Notes: a model not told the origin generated them from the sequence alone. A DNA stretch of 64,000 bases from Rhodococcus triatomae (GCF_014217785.1 NZ_CP048814.1:124001-188000); one strand, 5' to 3'. Positions 7,688 through 16,899 are shown, counted from the stretch's first letter. A program made the numbers and translations.

Positions 7688-9153
7688 TCGGTGTACTCCC
7701 TTTCCGGTTCCTCGTGCCCGTGGTCGTCGTGGCCGTGTTCGTCGTGCCCGTCTTCGTCGGGGCCGTGTTCGTCGTGCCCGTCTTCGTCGGGGCCGGGCTC
7801 ACGCTGGTGGTATCCACGGAGGGCCAGCAGGCTCAGCGCCACCAGGACCGCCGGGAGGATCGAGAAGCCCAGGGCGATGCCCGCGACCGCCGTGTCGCTC
7901 TGCGTCACCTGTTCGCCCGCACCCGAGGAGACGAACCCCGTGCTCGCGAGAACCGCAAGGAACACCGCCGGGCCGAACGCCAGGCCGACGGTCTCGGTGG
8001 CAGTCCAGACACCCGCCAGGACTCCCCCGCGCTCGGCGCCGCGACGACGCGCATCCGCCTCGATGACGTCCGGCAGCATCGCGAGGGGAAACGCCTGCAT
8101 CCCGGCATACCCGAGGCCGGCCACCGCCACCGCCGCGTAGATCCAGGCTCCCGGCGACCACACCGCGAACGTCAGCGTCGCCGCCGCGAGGCCGAACAGG
8201 GACGAAGCGAGCACCAGCGCGGTGACCTTGCCGCGGTGCCGCGCGAATCGATACCACCAGGGCATGACGAGCAGGGCCGGGGCGACCAGCGCGACGAACA
8301 GCAGGGTGAGCGCCGATTCGTCGCCGAGCACGTAGGTCGCCACGTACTGCGCCCCCGCGAGCATGATCGCCGCGGCGAGCGCCTGCGTCGCGAACACGAC
8401 GACGAGCGCACGGAAGTCACGGACGTCCCGGAGTGCGCGAACCCCGTCGCCATACGCGTCCCGCAGCGACGTCGCAGCCGGCAGACGGACCGGTGGCCGG
8501 GCTCGCCGCGCCGAACCCAGACTCGCCCAGAGCATCCCGGCACAGATGACGGATCCGATGACCACCGCCATGACGAGGTATCCCGGGCGGCCGCCGACCA
8601 GATCCCGGATCGCCGGGCCCCCGGCGCCGACCGCGAGAATCGTCAGAGCCAGGACGGCGACGCGAACGGTGACGAGTCGGGTGCGCTCGTGGTAGCGGTC
8701 GGTGAGCTCGGCGGGCAACGCGATGTAGGGCACCTGGAAGAGGCTGAAGCCGACCGCTGCGAGGAGGAAGAACGTCAGCACCCAGACGGCACCACCGGTT
8801 CCCGTCACCGGAGCCGCGAAGGTGGCGACGAAGAGAACCGGCAGTGTGATCGACCCGGCGAGCATCACCGACGTCCGGGTTCCCCGACGCCGCGCGACAC
8901 GATCGCTGACGGCTCCGATCCACGGGTCGATGACGACGTCGGCGATCTTCGGCACGATCACCACCAGCGACGCCCACGCCGCGGCCACGCCGAGCGTGTC
9001 GGTGAGGTAGTACGCGAGCACCAGGCCGGGCAGCACCCCGTATCCCCCGGTGCCCACGCTGCCTGCCGCGTACCCGGCGACGACACCTCGGGGCACGCGG
9101 CTGTGCGTGGGGACGTCGCTCCGCGTTCCGCGTGCCGCTCCCATGTGCGACAC
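7684..9153 (-). CDS. MFS transporter (GPH sugar:cation symporter-like) with His/Asp-rich tail
   Basis: This 489-residue protein has about 12 membrane segments and the GPH-family look: an early GYAAGSVGTGG segment, DPWIGAVSDR after helix 2, and LPAELTDRYHERTRL between helices. The last 37 residues are cytoplasmic and built from a repeated GPDEDGHDEH unit followed by GHDDHGHEEPE, rich in metal-binding side chains. Translation may start at GTG 9153 or ATG 9144; neither has a strong ribosome site. It overlaps the PLP enzyme by four bases, so it may import or export that enzyme's substrate or product. The transported molecule is unknown. Confidence 0.82.
   Translation of the reverse strand: MSHMGAARGTRSDVPTHSRVPRGVVAGYAAGSVGTGGYGVLPGLVLAYYLTDTLGVAAAWASLVVIVPKIADVVIDPWIGAVSDRVARRRGTRTSVMLAGSITLPVLFVATFAAPVTGTGGAVWVLTFFLLAAVGFSLFQVPYIALPAELTDRYHERTRLVTVRVAVLALTILAVGAGGPAIRDLVGGRPGYLVMAVVIGSVICAGMLWASLGSARRARPPVRLPAATSLRDAYGDGVRALRDVRDFRALVVVFATQALAAAIMLAGAQYVATYVLGDESALTLLFVALVAPALLVMPWWYRFARHRGKVTALVLASSLFGLAAATLTFAVWSPGAWIYAAVAVAGLGYAGMQAFPLAMLPDVIEADARRRGAERGGVLAGVWTATETVGLAFGPAVFLAVLASTGFVSSGAGEQVTQSDTAVAGIALGFSILPAVLVALSLLALRGYHQREPGPDEDGHDEHGPDEDGHDEHGHDDHGHEEPEREYTE
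7735..7794. repeat. 30-bp perfect direct repeat coding for the transporter tail
   Basis: Two identical 30-bp units, 7735-7764 and 7765-7794, lie inside the MFS gene. Each encodes GPDEDGHDEH on the minus strand. The perfect DNA identity points to recent duplication or easy slippage, so tail length probably varies among strains. Confidence 0.9.
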
Positions 9154-9251
9154 AGTAAGGCCGTATCGTCGAATGCGGAACGGAAAACGTCAGCTCGAGC
9201 CGAAAATGGACGTTTGTCCAAGATGGGCCGCGGCAGACCCGGACAGCCGGG

Positions 9252-10121
9252 CTACATGTCCAACCCGAGATCGAGCACGGCCACCGAATGGGTGAGCGCA
9301 CCGACCGCGAGGAAGTCGACTCCGGTACCGGCGTAGTCCGCCGCGACGTCCAGGCTCAGCCCACCCGAGGACTCGAGCCTGGTCTCCGGTGCCACGGCGT
9401 TGCGGCGCTGGACGGCGATCTGTGTCTGCCACACCGGGAAGTTGTCGAGCAACACCAGCTGCGGGCGCTCCGGCAGGATCTCGTCGAGCTGTTCGAGACT
9501 GTCCACCTCCACCTCGCACTCGATGTCGGGGGCCACCGCACGCACCGCGTGCAGGGCCGCCACCACCGATCCCGCAGCCGCCACGTGATTGTCCTTGATC
9601 AGCGCAGCATCCCCGAGACCCATGCGATGGTTCTCGCCACCACCGACGCGGACCGCGTACTTCTGCAGGGACCGCAACCCGGGCAGCGTCTTTCGGCTGT
9701 CCCGGATCCGGGCACCCGTGCCGTCGACGGCATCGACCCACTCCGCCGTCGCGGTCGCGATCCCGGAGAGGTGGCACATGAGGTTGAGCATCGTCCGCTC
9801 GGCCGTCAGCAGTCGCCGAGTGGGCGCATGCACGGTCAGGACCGCGGCGCCGGCTTCCACGCGGGCACCGTCGTCCGCTCGAGACCTAACCTCGTAGGCG
9901 TCGGCACCGACGACCTCGTCCAGCACCACCAGCCCGACGTCCACACCCGCGATCGTCCCGGGAACTCGGGCGACGACCGACGCGGTCGCCACGGCATCCG
10001 CGGGAACGGTCGCCTCGGTGGTGACGTCCGGCCCGTACCGGAGGTCCTCGTCCAGCGCCGTCCGTACGAGCGCGACGATCTCGCTGCGCGTCGGCAATCC
10101 GGTTCGGGTGTCGGCGGACAT
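9252..10121 (-). CDS. nadC: Nicotinate-nucleotide pyrophosphorylase (quinolinate phosphoribosyltransferase)
   Basis: This 289-residue enzyme converts quinolinate and PRPP to nicotinate mononucleotide, the last step of the encoded de novo NAD branch. Visible marks are the N-terminal EDLRYGPDVTTEATVPAD, LTAERTMLNLMCHLSG, RKTLPGLRSLQKYAV and GGGENHRMGLGDAALIKDNH, which carry the quinolinate-binding Arg/Lys/His residues, and the C-terminal ESSGGL barrel motif. ATG 10121 shares one base with the TGA of nadB (TGATG), giving tight coupling; the longer upstream frame is not used. It is the third gene of nadA-nadB-nadC and is probably repressed by NrtR. Confidence 0.97.
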   Translation of the reverse strand: MSADTRTGLPTRSEIVALVRTALDEDLRYGPDVTTEATVPADAVATASVVARVPGTIAGVDVGLVVLDEVVGADAYEVRSRADDGARVEAGAAVLTVHAPTRRLLTAERTMLNLMCHLSGIATATAEWVDAVDGTGARIRDSRKTLPGLRSLQKYAVRVGGGENHRMGLGDAALIKDNHVAAAGSVVAALHAVRAVAPDIECEVEVDSLEQLDEILPERPQLVLLDNFPVWQTQIAVQRRNAVAPETRLESSGGLSLDVAADYAGTGVDFLAVGALTHSVAVLDLGLDM

Positions 10122-11737
10122 CACAGAGCTCCTGTCAACTGCGGTTGGACGATCTCGATGCGCCCGTCGCGCAGGCGCACCGTCATCGACGAGGGCGGTA
10201 CCGTCTCGGACCGTCTCGGCGCCGGGGACGGACCCGCGCCGTCCGACCGGGTATGGCATCCGACGCTCTCGCGGCGTGCCGACGCCGCCGTCACGAGTGC
10301 CGTCGCGGCGACGGTGAGCGCGGCATCCTCGATCTCGTGCACCGTGCGGGGCCCCACGGACCCGGACTCGAGCAGTCGGTGCACCACCGTGAGACCGGCG
10401 GCGTCGCGCACCACCGATGCGTGCGCGGTCATCGCCGCCTGAAGTGTCGGTCGATCGACGACCGGCCGGTGCGGCAGGCCGGCCTCCCGCACCGTCACCC
10501 GGATGCCGGCTCGCCCAGCAGCCTCGGTACCGGCACGTTCGCCGACGACCAGCCCCTCGAGCAGGCTGTTCGACGCCAGCCGGTTCGCCCCGTGCAGGCC
10601 CGTCCGAGCCACCTCGCCCGCCGCGTACAGCCCCGGCACCTGCGTCCGGCCGAATGTGTCGGTCACGACCCCACCGCACGAGTAGTGCGCCGCAGGCGCC
10701 ACCGGGATGAGGTCCGAGCGGGAATCGATGCCCGCGGCGCGACACGAGGCGGTCACCGTCGGGAACCGCTCGGCGAACCCGTCGAGATGCCGGGCGTCCA
10801 GATACACGTGATCCGAACCGGTCTCGGCCATACGATGGTGGATGGCCCGGGACACCACGTCCCGGGGCGCCAGGTCGCCGAGCGGATGCACGCCGTCGGT
10901 GACACCGCGTCCCGAACCGTCGATCAGGCGCGCGCCCTCACCACGTACGGCCTCGCTCACCAGCGGGCGGCGTCCTGCACCAGCCGCGCCGGGCACGTAC
11001 AGCACGGTGGGGTGGAACTGCACGAACTCGAGGTCCGCGACGGCGGCGCCCGCGTCCAGCGCGAGCGCGAGACCGTCGCCGGTGGCGCCCGCCGGATTGG
11101 TACTGCTCGTGTACAACTGGCCGAGCCCACCGGTCGCGAGTATCACTGCGGGCGCGTGGATCACACCGTAGCCGCGGCTGTCGTGGGCCAGGATTCCGGT
11201 GACCCCGGCGGCCTCGGTGACCACACGCAGCACGGTGGTTCCGAACCGGACGGACCCGGACGTCGCGATACCAGTTCTCCCGGCCCCCACCCCGGCGAGC
11301 AGGGCGCGCTGCAACTCGGCCCCGGTCGCGTCACCTCCGGCATGCAGGATCCGTCGGCGGCTGTGCCCACCCTCCCGGGTGCGGGCGAGCCGCCCGTCGG
11401 GGCCACGGTCGAACACGACACCCGCCGCGACGGCACGTGCTACCGCATCCGGGCCCGCCGCGAGGATCTCGCGTACCGCCGGTTCGTCACACAGACCCCC
11501 GCCGGCAGCAAGGGTGTCGGCGACATGGGAGTCGACGGACGTCTCGTCGTCAGCCAGGACGGCCACCCCGCCCTGCGCGTACTGGGTCGCGGTGTCCGTC
11601 GGCCCGCCCTTGGCGAGAACCAACGGGGAGACGCCGAGCGACGCGGCGGCCCGGGCCGCAGTCAGACCCGCGACCCCGCCGCCGACGATCACGAGACCAG
11701 CGCGTTCCTCCCACGCCACCGTCGGCGCCGTCGTCAC
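10121..11737 (-). CDS. nadB: L-aspartate oxidase
   Basis: This 538-residue flavoprotein oxidises L-aspartate to iminoaspartate for NadA. The Rossmann FAD motif [18 protein letters not shown] sits near residues 13-30, the family block [15 protein letters not shown] near 370-385, and HPTVLY, GARLID and [10 protein letters not shown] lie between as expected for the succinate dehydrogenase/fumarate reductase flavoprotein fold. The C-terminal helical domain is somewhat shortened and rich in Arg/Ser. The GTG start at 11737 overlaps the nadA stop by four bases (GTGA), and the stop overlaps the nadC ATG. The start is placed just before the FAD motif; the longer frame runs through nadA. Confidence 0.96.
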   Translation of the reverse strand: MTTAPTVAWEERAGLVIVGGGVAGLTAARAAASLGVSPLVLAKGGPTDTATQYAQGGVAVLADDETSVDSHVADTLAAGGGLCDEPAVREILAAGPDAVARAVAAGVVFDRGPDGRLARTREGGHSRRRILHAGGDATGAELQRALLAGVGAGRTGIATSGSVRFGTTVLRVVTEAAGVTGILAHDSRGYGVIHAPAVILATGGLGQLYTSSTNPAGATGDGLALALDAGAAVADLEFVQFHPTVLYVPGAAGAGRRPLVSEAVRGEGARLIDGSGRGVTDGVHPLGDLAPRDVVSRAIHHRMAETGSDHVYLDARHLDGFAERFPTVTASCRAAGIDSRSDLIPVAPAAHYSCGGVVTDTFGRTQVPGLYAAGEVARTGLHGANRLASNSLLEGLVVGERAGTEAAGRAGIRVTVREAGLPHRPVVDRPTLQAAMTAHASVVRDAAGLTVVHRLLESGSVGPRTVHEIEDAALTVAATALVTAASARRESVGCHTRSDGAGPSPAPRRSETVPPSSMTVRLRDGRIEIVQPQLTGAL

Positions 11738-12771
11738 TCCCCGCCGCCGGGGTTTCCGATCTCGATCATGCGCTGCACGGACATCCGGGCCCGGGACGCC
11801 GTTTCGGCGTCGACGTGCACCTCGTCCTTGCCCTCGAGCAGGCACCGCAGCAACGCGGCCGGGGTGATCATCTTCATGTACGGGCAGGATGCGCGATCGT
11901 TGACCGCCTGGAAGTCCACGTCGGGGGCCGCCAGGCGCAGCTGGTGGAGCATGCCGACCTCGGTCGCGACGAGAACCTGCCGGGCACCGGTCTCGCGGGC
12001 GGCGTCGAGCATGCCGCCGGTCGAGAGGATCTTCACCTTGTCCTCCGGTACGAAGCCTTCGCCGGCGAGGTACAGCGCGGATGTCGCGCATCCGCACTCG
12101 GGATGCACGAACAGCTCGGCGTCCGGGTGCGACTGTGCCTTGGCGGTGAGCTCGTCGCCGTTGATGCCGGCGTGCACGTGGCACTCCCCCGCCCAGATGT
12201 GCATGTTCTCCCGGCCGGTGACGCGCTTGACGTGCGCCCCGAGGAACTGGTCGGGCAGGAACAGCACTTCCCGATCCGGGTCGATGGACGCGACCACGTC
12301 GACCGCGTTCGACGACGTGCAGCAGATGTCGGTGAGCCCCTTGACCTCTGCCGTGGTGTTGACGTACGAGACCACGACCGCGTCCGGATACTCCGCCTTC
12401 CACGCCCGCAGGTCCGCGGCCGTGATCGAGTCCGCGAGCGAGCACCCGGCACGCTCGTCCGGAATCAACACTGTCTTGTCCGGGCTGAGGATCTTGGCGG
12501 TCTCGGCCATGAAGTGCACCCCGCAGAACACGATCGTGTCCTCGGGAGCCTCGGCCGCGATCCTGGAGAGCGCGAGGGAGTCGCCCACGTGGTCGGCGAC
12601 GTCCTGGATGGCCGGCAACTGGTAGTTGTGCGCGAGCAGGGTGGCGCCACGTTTGCGCGCGAGGCGCTTGATCTCGGCAGCCCATTCGGCACTCGCTTCG
12701 ACACCGGTGTACCCACCGGGCGCATCGTGGATCCGCGCGGTGCTCTCCGCCCACAACGTCGTGCTCGTCAT
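11734..12771 (-). CDS. nadA: Quinolinate synthase
   Basis: This 345-residue [4Fe-4S] enzyme condenses iminoaspartate with dihydroxyacetone phosphate to quinolinate. The three cluster cysteines appear as Cys110 (AGCSLAD), Cys226 (HPECGC) and Cys296 (SCPYMKM). Other family blocks are [20 protein letters not shown] and [17 protein letters not shown] 12771 is preceded by AAGGAG at six bases, which decides the start; the frame upstream of it runs through the regulatory region. It is the first gene of nadABC and divergent from nrtR. Confidence 0.97.
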   Translation of the reverse strand: MTSTTLWAESTARIHDAPGGYTGVEASAEWAAEIKRLARKRGATLLAHNYQLPAIQDVADHVGDSLALSRIAAEAPEDTIVFCGVHFMAETAKILSPDKTVLIPDERAGCSLADSITAADLRAWKAEYPDAVVVSYVNTTAEVKGLTDICCTSSNAVDVVASIDPDREVLFLPDQFLGAHVKRVTGRENMHIWAGECHVHAGINGDELTAKAQSHPDAELFVHPECGCATSALYLAGEGFVPEDKVKILSTGGMLDAARETGARQVLVATEVGMLHQLRLAAPDVDFQAVNDRASCPYMKMITPAALLRCLLEGKDEVHVDAETASRARMSVQRMIEIGNPGGGE

Positions 12772-12815
12772 GGTTTGCTCCTTCGGCCTGAACCCGGACG
12801 CCTGTGGCCCGAATT

Positions 12816-12850
12816 GTCGAAATTCCGGTTTTCGACTTATGATCGAAAAC
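12816..12850. promoter_or_regulatory. Candidate NrtR operator, overlapping palindromes with three half-sites
   Basis: GTCGAAA (12816-12822), TTTCGAC (12830-12836) and TCGAAAAC (12843-12850) alternate in orientation, about 13-14 bp centre to centre. The first two form a perfect 7-bp inverted repeat with a 7-bp spacer; GTTTTCGA (12828-12835) with TCGAAAAC forms a perfect 8-bp one with a 7-bp spacer. The array lies 45-80 bp upstream of nadA and directly before the nrtR start, so one regulator could control both directions. Assignment to NrtR rests on position and symmetry, not on a known consensus. Confidence 0.7.
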
Positions 12851-13576
12851 ATGGTCCATGGTAGCACTGCCCACGAAGTACTCACCGCGGTGTTCCAGGT
12901 TCGGCCCGTGGCGGAGCCGATCAATGCAGGTCAGCAAGGTGATTCGCGTCACGCACCCGAGCTCGAGGTTCTCCTGTGGCAACGCGCCCTCGAACCACGG
13001 AAGGGTGCATGGTCACTGCCCGGCGGCCGCCTCGGCGACGACGAAGACCTCACCACGTCCGCCCGCCGGCAACTCGCCGAGAAGGTGGACGTCCGGGAGG
13101 TCGCCCACCTCGAGCAGCTGTCCGTGTTCAGCGACCCGCACCGGGTTCCGGGGCCGCGCACCATCGCCTCGACCTTCCTCGGCCTCGTCCCGATGCCCGC
13201 CGATCCGAGCCTGCCGTCCGACACGGCGTGGCATCCCGTGGCGAACCTGCCGGAGATGGCGTTCGACCACCGCACCGTCGTCGACCATGCCCGTACCCGG
13301 CTCGCCGCGAAACTCTCCTACACGAACATCGCCTTCGCGCTCGCCCCCGACGAGTTCTCCATGTCGGAATTGCGCGAGATCTATTGCGCCGCACTCGGCT
13401 ACCAGGTGGACGCGACGAATCTCCAGCGCGTGCTCAGCCGCCGCGGCGTCATCACGGCGACGGGCCACACCGCGAGGTCCGGGCGGGCCGGGGGCCGCCC
13501 GCCCGCCCTCTACCGCTTCACCGATCATGCCCTGCGGGTGACCGACGAGTTCGCGGCCCTGCGACCTCCCACCTGA
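12851..13576 (+). CDS. nrtR: NrtR, Nudix-related transcriptional regulator of NAD biosynthesis
   Basis: This 241-residue protein has an N-terminal Nudix-like domain ([12 protein letters not shown], then [14 protein letters not shown] near 65) and a C-terminal winged helix-turn-helix (about 155-230: [17 protein letters not shown], then [11 protein letters not shown]). The Nudix catalytic signature is degraded: where REuxEExGu is expected it reads [10 protein letters not shown], so it should bind ADP-ribose-like ligands rather than hydrolyse them, as NrtR proteins do. It is divergent from nadABC, as in mycobacteria (Rv1593c beside Rv1594-1596). Start ATG 12851 is chosen; ATG 12839 in the same frame falls inside the operator. 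No strong ribosome site is seen, so a leaderless mRNA is possible. Confidence 0.9.
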   Translation: MVHGSTAHEVLTAVFQVRPVAEPINAGQQGDSRHAPELEVLLWQRALEPRKGAWSLPGGRLGDDEDLTTSARRQLAEKVDVREVAHLEQLSVFSDPHRVPGPRTIASTFLGLVPMPADPSLPSDTAWHPVANLPEMAFDHRTVVDHARTRLAAKLSYTNIAFALAPDEFSMSELREIYCAALGYQVDATNLQRVLSRRGVITATGHTARSGRAGGRPPALYRFTDHALRVTDEFAALRPPT

Positions 13577-13640
13577 TACGCCCCGGCCGCCGCCTGCCCG
13601 ACCCGCACGGCGGATCGGGATCCGCAGATCGTTTCGGGCC

Positions 13641-14303
13641 CTATTGCGTGTGCTGATGCGGAACACCCATGCGGACGGCGTCCGGCTCCGCCGTGGTCGC
13701 GTCGGCTTGCTCGGCCTCCCCGGCTTGCTCGGCCTCTCCAGTCTGCGCCGCGGCGCCCTCCTCCCCCACGCCCAGATCGTCGTAGGGGCTCAGCAGCGCC
13801 AGGACGGCGATGACCACCGCGGCGGCGATCGGCTGGAACACCAGCACCAGCGGTGTCCCGAGACCGGGGGCGGTCGCGACGACGTCCCCGACTCCGGCAC
13901 CCGAGACCGTGGAGAACCGCAGCATCTGCACGCCCAGGCCCGCAGCTGCCATCGCACCGGCTCCCGCGCCGGCCCCCGCCAGGAGCGCGGCGAGCAGAAC
14001 CAGGCCCCGGCTGCGTCGCACGGTCCAGGACGCCGCGGCCGTGAGAACTCCCACGAGCATCCCGGCACAGGCGAACATCGCGGCCGCGTCGAAACGGTGC
14101 AGGTTCTCACCGGTGAGCAGCACGGCCGAGCCCGGGTCCACCACCAGGACCTGCTGCGCCGGGACCCACAGCGCCCAGACGATGCCGGCGAACACACCGG
14201 CACCGACGGAACCCGCGAACACGACCAGGGCATCACGCAGGGGCCACGGCGGTGACCGCAGAGGAGAACGTGACCACCGGGAAGAACTGGGCAGGGACTT
14301 CAC
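13641..14303 (-). CDS. DUF2567 membrane protein
   Basis: A protein of about 220 residues with four membrane segments: ALVVFAGSVGAGVFAGIVWA, FACAGMLVGVLTAAASW, LLAALLAGAGAGAGAMAAAG, and VLVFQPIAAAVVIAVLALL. After these comes an acidic Glu/Ala tail (AEQAGEAEQAD). It matches the DUF2567 protein found next to bsaP and bioB in Mycobacterium (Rv1591). GTG 14303 lies 10 bp after bsaP and is the only plausible start near the first membrane segment; its ribosome site is weak. Its operon with bioB suggests a link to biotin, perhaps transport, but no transporter motif is seen. Confidence 0.75.
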   Translation of the reverse strand: MKSLPSSSRWSRSPLRSPPWPLRDALVVFAGSVGAGVFAGIVWALWVPAQQVLVVDPGSAVLLTGENLHRFDAAAMFACAGMLVGVLTAAASWTVRRSRGLVLLAALLAGAGAGAGAMAAAGLGVQMLRFSTVSGAGVGDVVATAPGLGTPLVLVFQPIAAAVVIAVLALLSPYDDLGVGEEGAAAQTGEAEQAGEAEQADATTAEPDAVRMGVPHQHTQ

Positions 14304-14313
14304 CCGAGCGACG

Positions 14314-14589
14314 CTACCGGTGACCGCCCTGCCGCGAGTCCGACACTCCGTGCCGCGAACACTTCGCCCACCAGCCGTCCGGGCTGATCTGAACGACCAT
14401 CCGGCGCCCGCATTCGGTGCAGTACCGCGGCGGCTCCAGGCCCAGCAGCGCAGCCTGCGGCACCGCATCGTCGACACCCGGCGTGATCACCGCGCCGGTG
14501 AAGGGGTTGTACAACGCCACGGCAGCGGTGTTCGGGGTGGTCGAGGGCGGGGCGGTCGACAGAGCGGACGGCCCGTCGGGAATCGTCAT
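14314..14589 (-). CDS. bsaP: Biotin synthase auxiliary protein BsaP
   Basis: A 91-residue protein with a Pro/Thr-rich N-terminus and a conserved second half: [10 protein letters not shown], then Cys57-x2-Cys60 ([10 protein letters not shown]), then [11 protein letters not shown] with Cys77. This is the actinobacterial BsaP signature (Rv1590 type); the protein assists BioB turnover, presumably by repairing or donating its iron-sulfur cluster through these cysteines. It starts 9 bp after the bioB stop, and its GAGG ribosome site overlaps that stop, so the two are coupled. Confidence 0.92.
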   Translation of the reverse strand: MTIPDGPSALSTAPPSTTPNTAAVALYNPFTGAVITPGVDDAVPQAALLGLEPPRYCTECGRRMVVQISPDGWWAKCSRHGVSDSRQGGHR

Positions 14590-14598
14590 GTCCGGGCC

Positions 14599-15612
14599 TC
14601 AGAGGGTGTCGTTGAGGGCCTTGATCGGCATCTGCAGATCGACCAGCAGGTCCAGATCCTTCTCCGCGGGACGGCCGAGCGTGGTCAGGTAGTTGCCGAC
14701 GATCACGGCGTTGATGCCACCGAGGATGCCCTTCTCCGCCCCCAGGTCGCCGAGGGTGATCTCCCGCCCGCCCGCGAACCGCAGAATCGTGCGGGGCAGC
14801 GCCAGCCGGAAGGCCGCCACCGACTTGAGCGCCTCACTCGCCGGCAGCACCTCGAGGTCGCCGAACGGCGTGCCCGGACGCGGGTTGAGGAAGTTCAGCG
14901 GCACCTCGTCCGGCTCGAGCCCGGCCAGATCGGAGGCGAACTCGGCCCGCTGTTCGAGGCTCTCCCCCATACCCAGGATTCCGCCACAGCACACCTCCAT
15001 GCCGGCGTCGCGCACCATCCGGAGCGTGTTCCACCGCTCCTCCCACGTGTGGGTGGTGACCACGTTCGGGAAGTGCGAGCGGGCGGTCTCGAGATTGTGG
15101 TTGTAGCGGTGCACTCCCATGGCGGCGAGCTGATCCACCTGCTCCTGGGACAGCATGCCCAGCGAGCACGCGATCTGGATGTCGACCTCGTTGCGGATGG
15201 CCTCGATCCCCGCGGCGACCTGGGCGAGCAGCCGTTCGTCGGGACCGCGGACGGCCGCGACGATGCAGAACTCGGTCGCGCCGGACTTCGCCGTCTGCTT
15301 CGCGGCCTCCACCAGGCTGGGAATGTCGAGCCACGCAGCGCGCACCGGCGAGGCGAACAGCCCGGACTGGGAACAGAAGTGGCAGTCCTCCGGGCATCCG
15401 CCGGTCTTGAGGCTGATGATGCCCTCGACCTCGACCTCGGGCCCGCACCACTTCATCCGCACGTCGTGCGCGAGAGCCAGCAGATCCTCGAGGCGCTCGT
15501 CGGGCAGTTGCAGGACCTCGAGAACCTCGGCCCGGTCGAGGCCCTCGCCGCGGTCGAGAACCTGCGCACGGGCGCGGTCGAGAATATCGGTCTGCACAGA
15601 TGCGGAGGTCAC
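14599..15612 (-). CDS. bioB: Biotin synthase
   Basis: This 337-residue radical-SAM enzyme inserts sulfur into dethiobiotin. The SAM-cluster cysteines are Cys73, Cys77 and Cys80 in [13 protein letters not shown]. The second [2Fe-2S] site is represented by [25 protein letters not shown] and the Arg in [10 protein letters not shown]. The start is GTG 15612: GAGGAG ends six bases before it, while the in-frame TTG at 15618 touches the Shine-Dalgarno and is ruled out. It is first in bioB-bsaP-DUF2567 and divergent from bioQ, with two BioQ-type boxes 35-63 bp upstream. Confidence 0.97.
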   Translation of the reverse strand: MTSASVQTDILDRARAQVLDRGEGLDRAEVLEVLQLPDERLEDLLALAHDVRMKWCGPEVEVEGIISLKTGGCPEDCHFCSQSGLFASPVRAAWLDIPSLVEAAKQTAKSGATEFCIVAAVRGPDERLLAQVAAGIEAIRNEVDIQIACSLGMLSQEQVDQLAAMGVHRYNHNLETARSHFPNVVTTHTWEERWNTLRMVRDAGMEVCCGGILGMGESLEQRAEFASDLAGLEPDEVPLNFLNPRPGTPFGDLEVLPASEALKSVAAFRLALPRTILRFAGGREITLGDLGAEKGILGGINAVIVGNYLTTLGRPAEKDLDLLVDLQMPIKALNDTL

Positions 15613-15646
15613 ACGCAACTCCTCGGGGTCACCGGTGACTCAGAAT

Positions 15647-15675
15647 TGAACACCGTACAAGTTGAACGGCGTTCA
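15647..15675. promoter_or_regulatory. Two BioQ operator boxes between bioB and bioQ
   Basis: TGAAC-GGC-GTTCA at 15663-15675 is a perfect 13-bp palindrome of the BioQ type (TGAAC-N3-GTTCA). TGAAC-ACC-GTACA at 15647-15659 is the same with one mismatch. The boxes begin 16 bp apart, about one and a half helical turns. Being in the shared promoter they should allow BioQ to repress bioB and itself. The same palindrome recurs at 19146. Confidence 0.85.
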
Positions 15676-15745
15676 CGTTAGAGTCGTGGGTGGGATAGTG
15701 TCAACGCCGGACCCCGAACGGGTAGCGGTGGAAGGGAATCCGAGA

Positions 15746-16390
15746 GTGCAATTGCGACGCGGCGACGTACTCGACGGCGCGATGGCCATTCTCGACGAGT
15801 ACGGCCTCGCCGACCTGACGATGCGCCGCCTGGCGACCTCGCTCGGCGTGCAGCCGGGCGCGCTGTACTGGCACTTCCCCAACAAGCAGACCCTCCTCGG
15901 CGCGATGGCGGACACGATCCTCGACGGGGTCGACGCCCCCGTGACCGCCGAGAGCGGCGCGGTGGACTGGGACCAGGAGTTCTTCGCACTGGCGCACCGG
16001 ATGCGCTCGGCGTTGCTGGCACATCGGGACGGGGCCGAACTCGTCTCCGCCACCTACGCGTCCCGCCTGGCCAGCTCACGGACGCGGGACGCCTTCGCCT
16101 CGACCGGCCGCCGAGCCGGGCTCTCCCGCGAGCACGCCGAGCTCGCGTCCTACTCCCTGCTGTACTACGTGCTGGGCCACACCGTGGACGAGCAGTCACG
16201 CGCCCAGATGGAATCGGCGGGCGCCCTCACCCGGGGGCCCCTGACGCCGGATGCACCCCCGCACGACGCCACTGCGGACGAGGACCTCCTCGACGGTGAC
16301 CCCGCCGTGCGGTTCGACTTCGGCCTCGTGCTCTTCGTCGACGGGATCCGGGCGAGACTGGCCGCGCCGACGAGCAGCGCTCACCACTGA
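15746..16390 (+). CDS. bioQ: BioQ, TetR-family repressor of biotin genes
   Basis: A TetR-type regulator of 214 residues. The N-terminal helix-turn-helix reads DLTMRRLATSLGVQPGALYW followed by HFPNKQTLL, the wording of actinobacterial BioQ; the rest is a helical TetR C-terminal domain. GTG 15746 is chosen because GGAAGGGA lies eight bases upstream; GTG 15698 is an in-frame alternative adding 16 residues. It is divergent from bioB across two TGAAC-N3-GTTCA boxes. BioQ senses biotin demand indirectly in known species; the ligand here is unknown. Confidence 0.88.
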   Translation: MQLRRGDVLDGAMAILDEYGLADLTMRRLATSLGVQPGALYWHFPNKQTLLGAMADTILDGVDAPVTAESGAVDWDQEFFALAHRMRSALLAHRDGAELVSATYASRLASSRTRDAFASTGRRAGLSREHAELASYSLLYYVLGHTVDEQSRAQMESAGALTRGPLTPDAPPHDATADEDLLDGDPAVRFDFGLVLFVDGIRARLAAPTSSAHH

Positions 16391-16496
16391 TTCCTGCTCG
16401 GGACTCCCCCGCCGATGAGTTCCGGCGGCGCCTCGGGTCCATACCTCCAGGCGCATCCGTGCGCTGCACGACGTCCGCACCACCCTGGAGGAATCC

Positions 16497-16871
16497 GTGA
16501 TCAACAGCATCCTGCTCTCGAGCACCGCCCCGGAACGCCTGCGCGACTGGTACGCGAGTGCATTCGGCGTGGCCACCGAGCGCACTCCCGGCGAGCCCGG
16601 CTACGACGTGCTCGATTTCGACGGCTTCTACGTCATGCTCGACCGGCGCGACGACGTCGGGTCCGCCAATCCGGAGCCCGGCCGTGTCATCCTCAACGTG
16701 GAGGTGGAGGACGCCCGCGGCACCGCCCGGCGGCTCGACGAGATCGGCACCCGCTGGTTGGCACCGCTCGAGGACCGTGACGGCAGCTGGTTCGCCACGG
16801 CCGTCGATCCCGACGGCAACTACGTGCAGTTGATCCAGTTGAGCGAGAAGATGAAAGCCGAGATGTCCTGA
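16497..16871 (+). CDS. VOC-superfamily (glyoxalase-like) protein
   Basis: This 124-residue single-domain protein has the paired beta-alpha-beta-beta-beta pattern of vicinal oxygen chelate proteins: LLSSTAPERLRDWYASAFGV at the start, FYVMLDRRDD in the middle and VDPDGNYVQLIQL at the end. The usual metal-ligand His/Glu set is incomplete, so a binding protein or atypical enzyme is possible. The GTG start has GGAGGA four bases upstream. It follows bioQ by 106 bp and a second VOC gene follows 28 bp later, probably in one transcript. The substrate is unknown. Confidence 0.85.
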   Translation: MINSILLSSTAPERLRDWYASAFGVATERTPGEPGYDVLDFDGFYVMLDRRDDVGSANPEPGRVILNVEVEDARGTARRLDEIGTRWLAPLEDRDGSWFATAVDPDGNYVQLIQLSEKMKAEMS

Positions 16872-16899
16872 GAACGCACCAGCTTCGAGAGGAACCCTC

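Noticed and set aside
9154-9251. Small RNA or operator between the MFS gene and nadC
   Set aside because: The 98-bp gap shows no convincing palindrome or hairpin; it probably just holds the MFS promoter.
10121-12982. A 953-codon frame suggesting a NadA-NadB fusion
   Set aside because: The upstream half is out of frame with real NadA and shows no domain; NadB begins at GTG 11737.
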